A DNA stretch of 43,104 nucleotides. Source: an uncultured Prevotellaceae bacterium (lineage in GTDB: Bacteria; Bacteroidota; Bacteroidia; Bacteroidales; Bacteroidaceae). Shown in pieces: positions 42,334 through 43,104 of this stretch. Every line of letters starts with the position of its first letter. Position 1 is the first letter of the stretch. Under the pieces are notes generated by a model. The model ran no database searches and was not told the DNA's origin. It saw nothing but the letters and a program-made list of their open reading frames with translations. Location of the stretch: assembly GCA_937893145.1 (NCBI GenBank), contig CALBJW010000098.1, positions 1 through 43,104 of the forward strand, in the 5' to 3' direction. Both the position numbers and the translations under genes were made by a program.

Positions 42334-43059
42334 ATGAAAAAAACACTATTTTCATTCCTGATGCTCTGCAGCATGACTGCGGCATGGGCGCAAGATGACG
42401 GTTTTGTAAATGTCGCTACGACAAAACAATTGTGGGATGCCATTAAGGCTGACTCCAAGGCTAAGGTCCGCCTTACAGCTGATTTTGCCCTGAGCGACAT
42501 AAATAAGGATGGTGAAACCTACTGCAACACCTTCTATGGCATTATTGACGGTAACGGCCATACCATCAAAGGCGATCCCAAAGCAGATGTCAGGGCAAGA
42601 ACTTATATGTTCACCTATTCAGAAGGAGCAACATTCAAGAACCTTACGTTCAAAGGTATTCGCGTAAACAGCCAAGAGCATAGCAACCAGGCCATCATAA
42701 CCTCCCAAGCAAAGAATGGCTGCGTCTTCGAGAACATCACATTTGATAATGTTCATTCATTTAGCAACTATAACAACGTGGGTGCTGCTGCTGGCTATGC
42801 CTATGATTGCACCTTCACGAACATCAAGGTGAAGAACAGCGACTTCACCGTTGACGATAACTATGTGGGCTCAGTGGTTGGCGATGCCGACAAGTGTACA
42901 TTCACCAATATCGAGGTCACTAACTGCAAAACCTATGCTCATGATGATTGCGCAGGCGGTATTGTGGGACATTCAAGAAATTGTAAATTTGCTAACGTCG
43001 ATGTAAAAAACAGCTTTTTCCAGGTGGATGGCTACAATGTAGGAGGTGTCTTTTTGTAA
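42334..43059 (+). CDS. Exported GLUG-motif beta-helix protein, truncated
   Basis: The start at 42334 (241 aa) gives a signal peptide (MKKTLFSFLMLCSMTAAWAQ); in-frame ATGs further upstream would begin inside the promoter or the regulator gene. The mature protein is a right-handed beta-helix type: FYGIIDGNGHTIKGD, then repeats such as VGSVVGDADKCTFTNIEVTN and AGGIVGHSRNCKFANVDVKN, which are GLUG-motif units of about 25-27 residues. It stops after NVGGVFL, in the middle of a repeat where the family would continue with VGxxxxCxF. Either the 3' part was cut by an insertion or frameshift, or the gene is really short. The role is probably surface adhesion or glycan contact, inferred from the fold. 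Confidence 0.72.
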   Translation: MKKTLFSFLMLCSMTAAWAQDDGFVNVATTKQLWDAIKADSKAKVRLTADFALSDINKDGETYCNTFYGIIDGNGHTIKGDPKADVRARTYMFTYSEGATFKNLTFKGIRVNSQEHSNQAIITSQAKNGCVFENITFDNVHSFSNYNNVGAAAGYAYDCTFTNIKVKNSDFTVDDNYVGSVVGDADKCTFTNIEVTNCKTYAHDDCAGGIVGHSRNCKFANVDVKNSFFQVDGYNVGGVFL

Positions 43060-43061
43060 AT

Positions 43062-43104
43062 ATGGTTGACTTAAAAATTCCAAAGAAATGGATAAAAACA
43101 AGAT
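43062..43104 (+). CDS. Possible start of a further gene, cut by the window edge
   Basis: An ATG 2 bp after the GLUG stop opens a frame MVDLKIPKKWIKTR that reaches the window end. The family is not recognisable from 14 residues. If it is a transposase or other mobile-element gene, it would explain the abrupt end of the GLUG protein. Confidence 0.2.
   Translation, partial: MVDLKIPKKWIKTR

Overview
The window looks like a chromosomal segment of a Prevotella-like member of the Bacteroidales. The evidence is Bacteroidales-type promoters (a -7 box TAnnTTTG, often with TTTG/TTTTG 18-21 bp upstream), many SPII lipoproteins, a tandem fimbrillin locus, a TonB-dependent receptor, GH92 and GH3 hydrolases, CotH, BspA-type and GLUG surface proteins, and a possible type IX-like C-terminal tail. 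No rRNA, tRNA, CRISPR array or complete insertion sequence was seen.

Layout. (1) 1-2358, minus: the N-terminal ~480 residues of a GH92 exo-mannosidase run in frame into DUF349 coiled-coil repeats and off the window edge. This is either a real recombinant gene or a chimeric assembly. (2) 2709-5084, plus: a secreted lamin-tail/CotH surface protein. (3) 14378 down to 5108, minus: six closely packed genes. A STAS/kinase-like/AraC fusion, an RsbW-type kinase and a Cache-SpoIIE phosphatase form a partner-switching set, followed by a TonB receptor, a GH3 beta-glucosidase and a PI-PLC-dockerin protein. (4) 37163 down to 14524, minus: a very large fimbrial locus. Its upstream half has two DUF3575-type barrel proteins, a DUF5119-like lipoprotein, three fimbrillins and an OmpA-like protein. 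Its downstream half has another barrel protein, a BspA-LRR/fimbrillin lipoprotein, six tandem fimbrillins, a TPR protein and a small lipoprotein. (5) 37597-39156, plus: an AAA ATPase with a C-terminal PD-(D/E)XK nuclease-like domain and its own promoter and terminator. (6) 39370-39990, plus: a short transcription unit with an ACGAAAC-repeat leader, three tiny ORFs (two of them duplicates) and a strong terminator. (7) 40360-42138, minus: a membrane TPR-AraC regulator, divergent from a GLUG-type beta-helix protein (42334-43059) across an intergenic region with three GCAAAACGTC sites.

The best candidate for something undescribed is a family of mobile-looking repeats inside the fimbrial locus. 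One 622-bp copy (26709-27330) carries an intact GxxExxY-family PD-(D/E)XK gene between imperfect terminal inverted repeats. Gene-less copies of 183-198 bp (26437-26634, 31975-32157) look like internal deletions, because they still encode the last ~14 codons of that gene. A diverged relative at 40087-40297 has a different pair of ends that still match each other. This resembles an autonomous element with MITE-like derivatives built around a nuclease rather than a classical transposase. Second is the single-protein fusion of an anti-sigma antagonist (STAS), a degenerate kinase fold and an AraC DNA-binding domain, encoded beside its presumed kinase and phosphatase.

All family assignments were made by reading the translations; no database search was possible.
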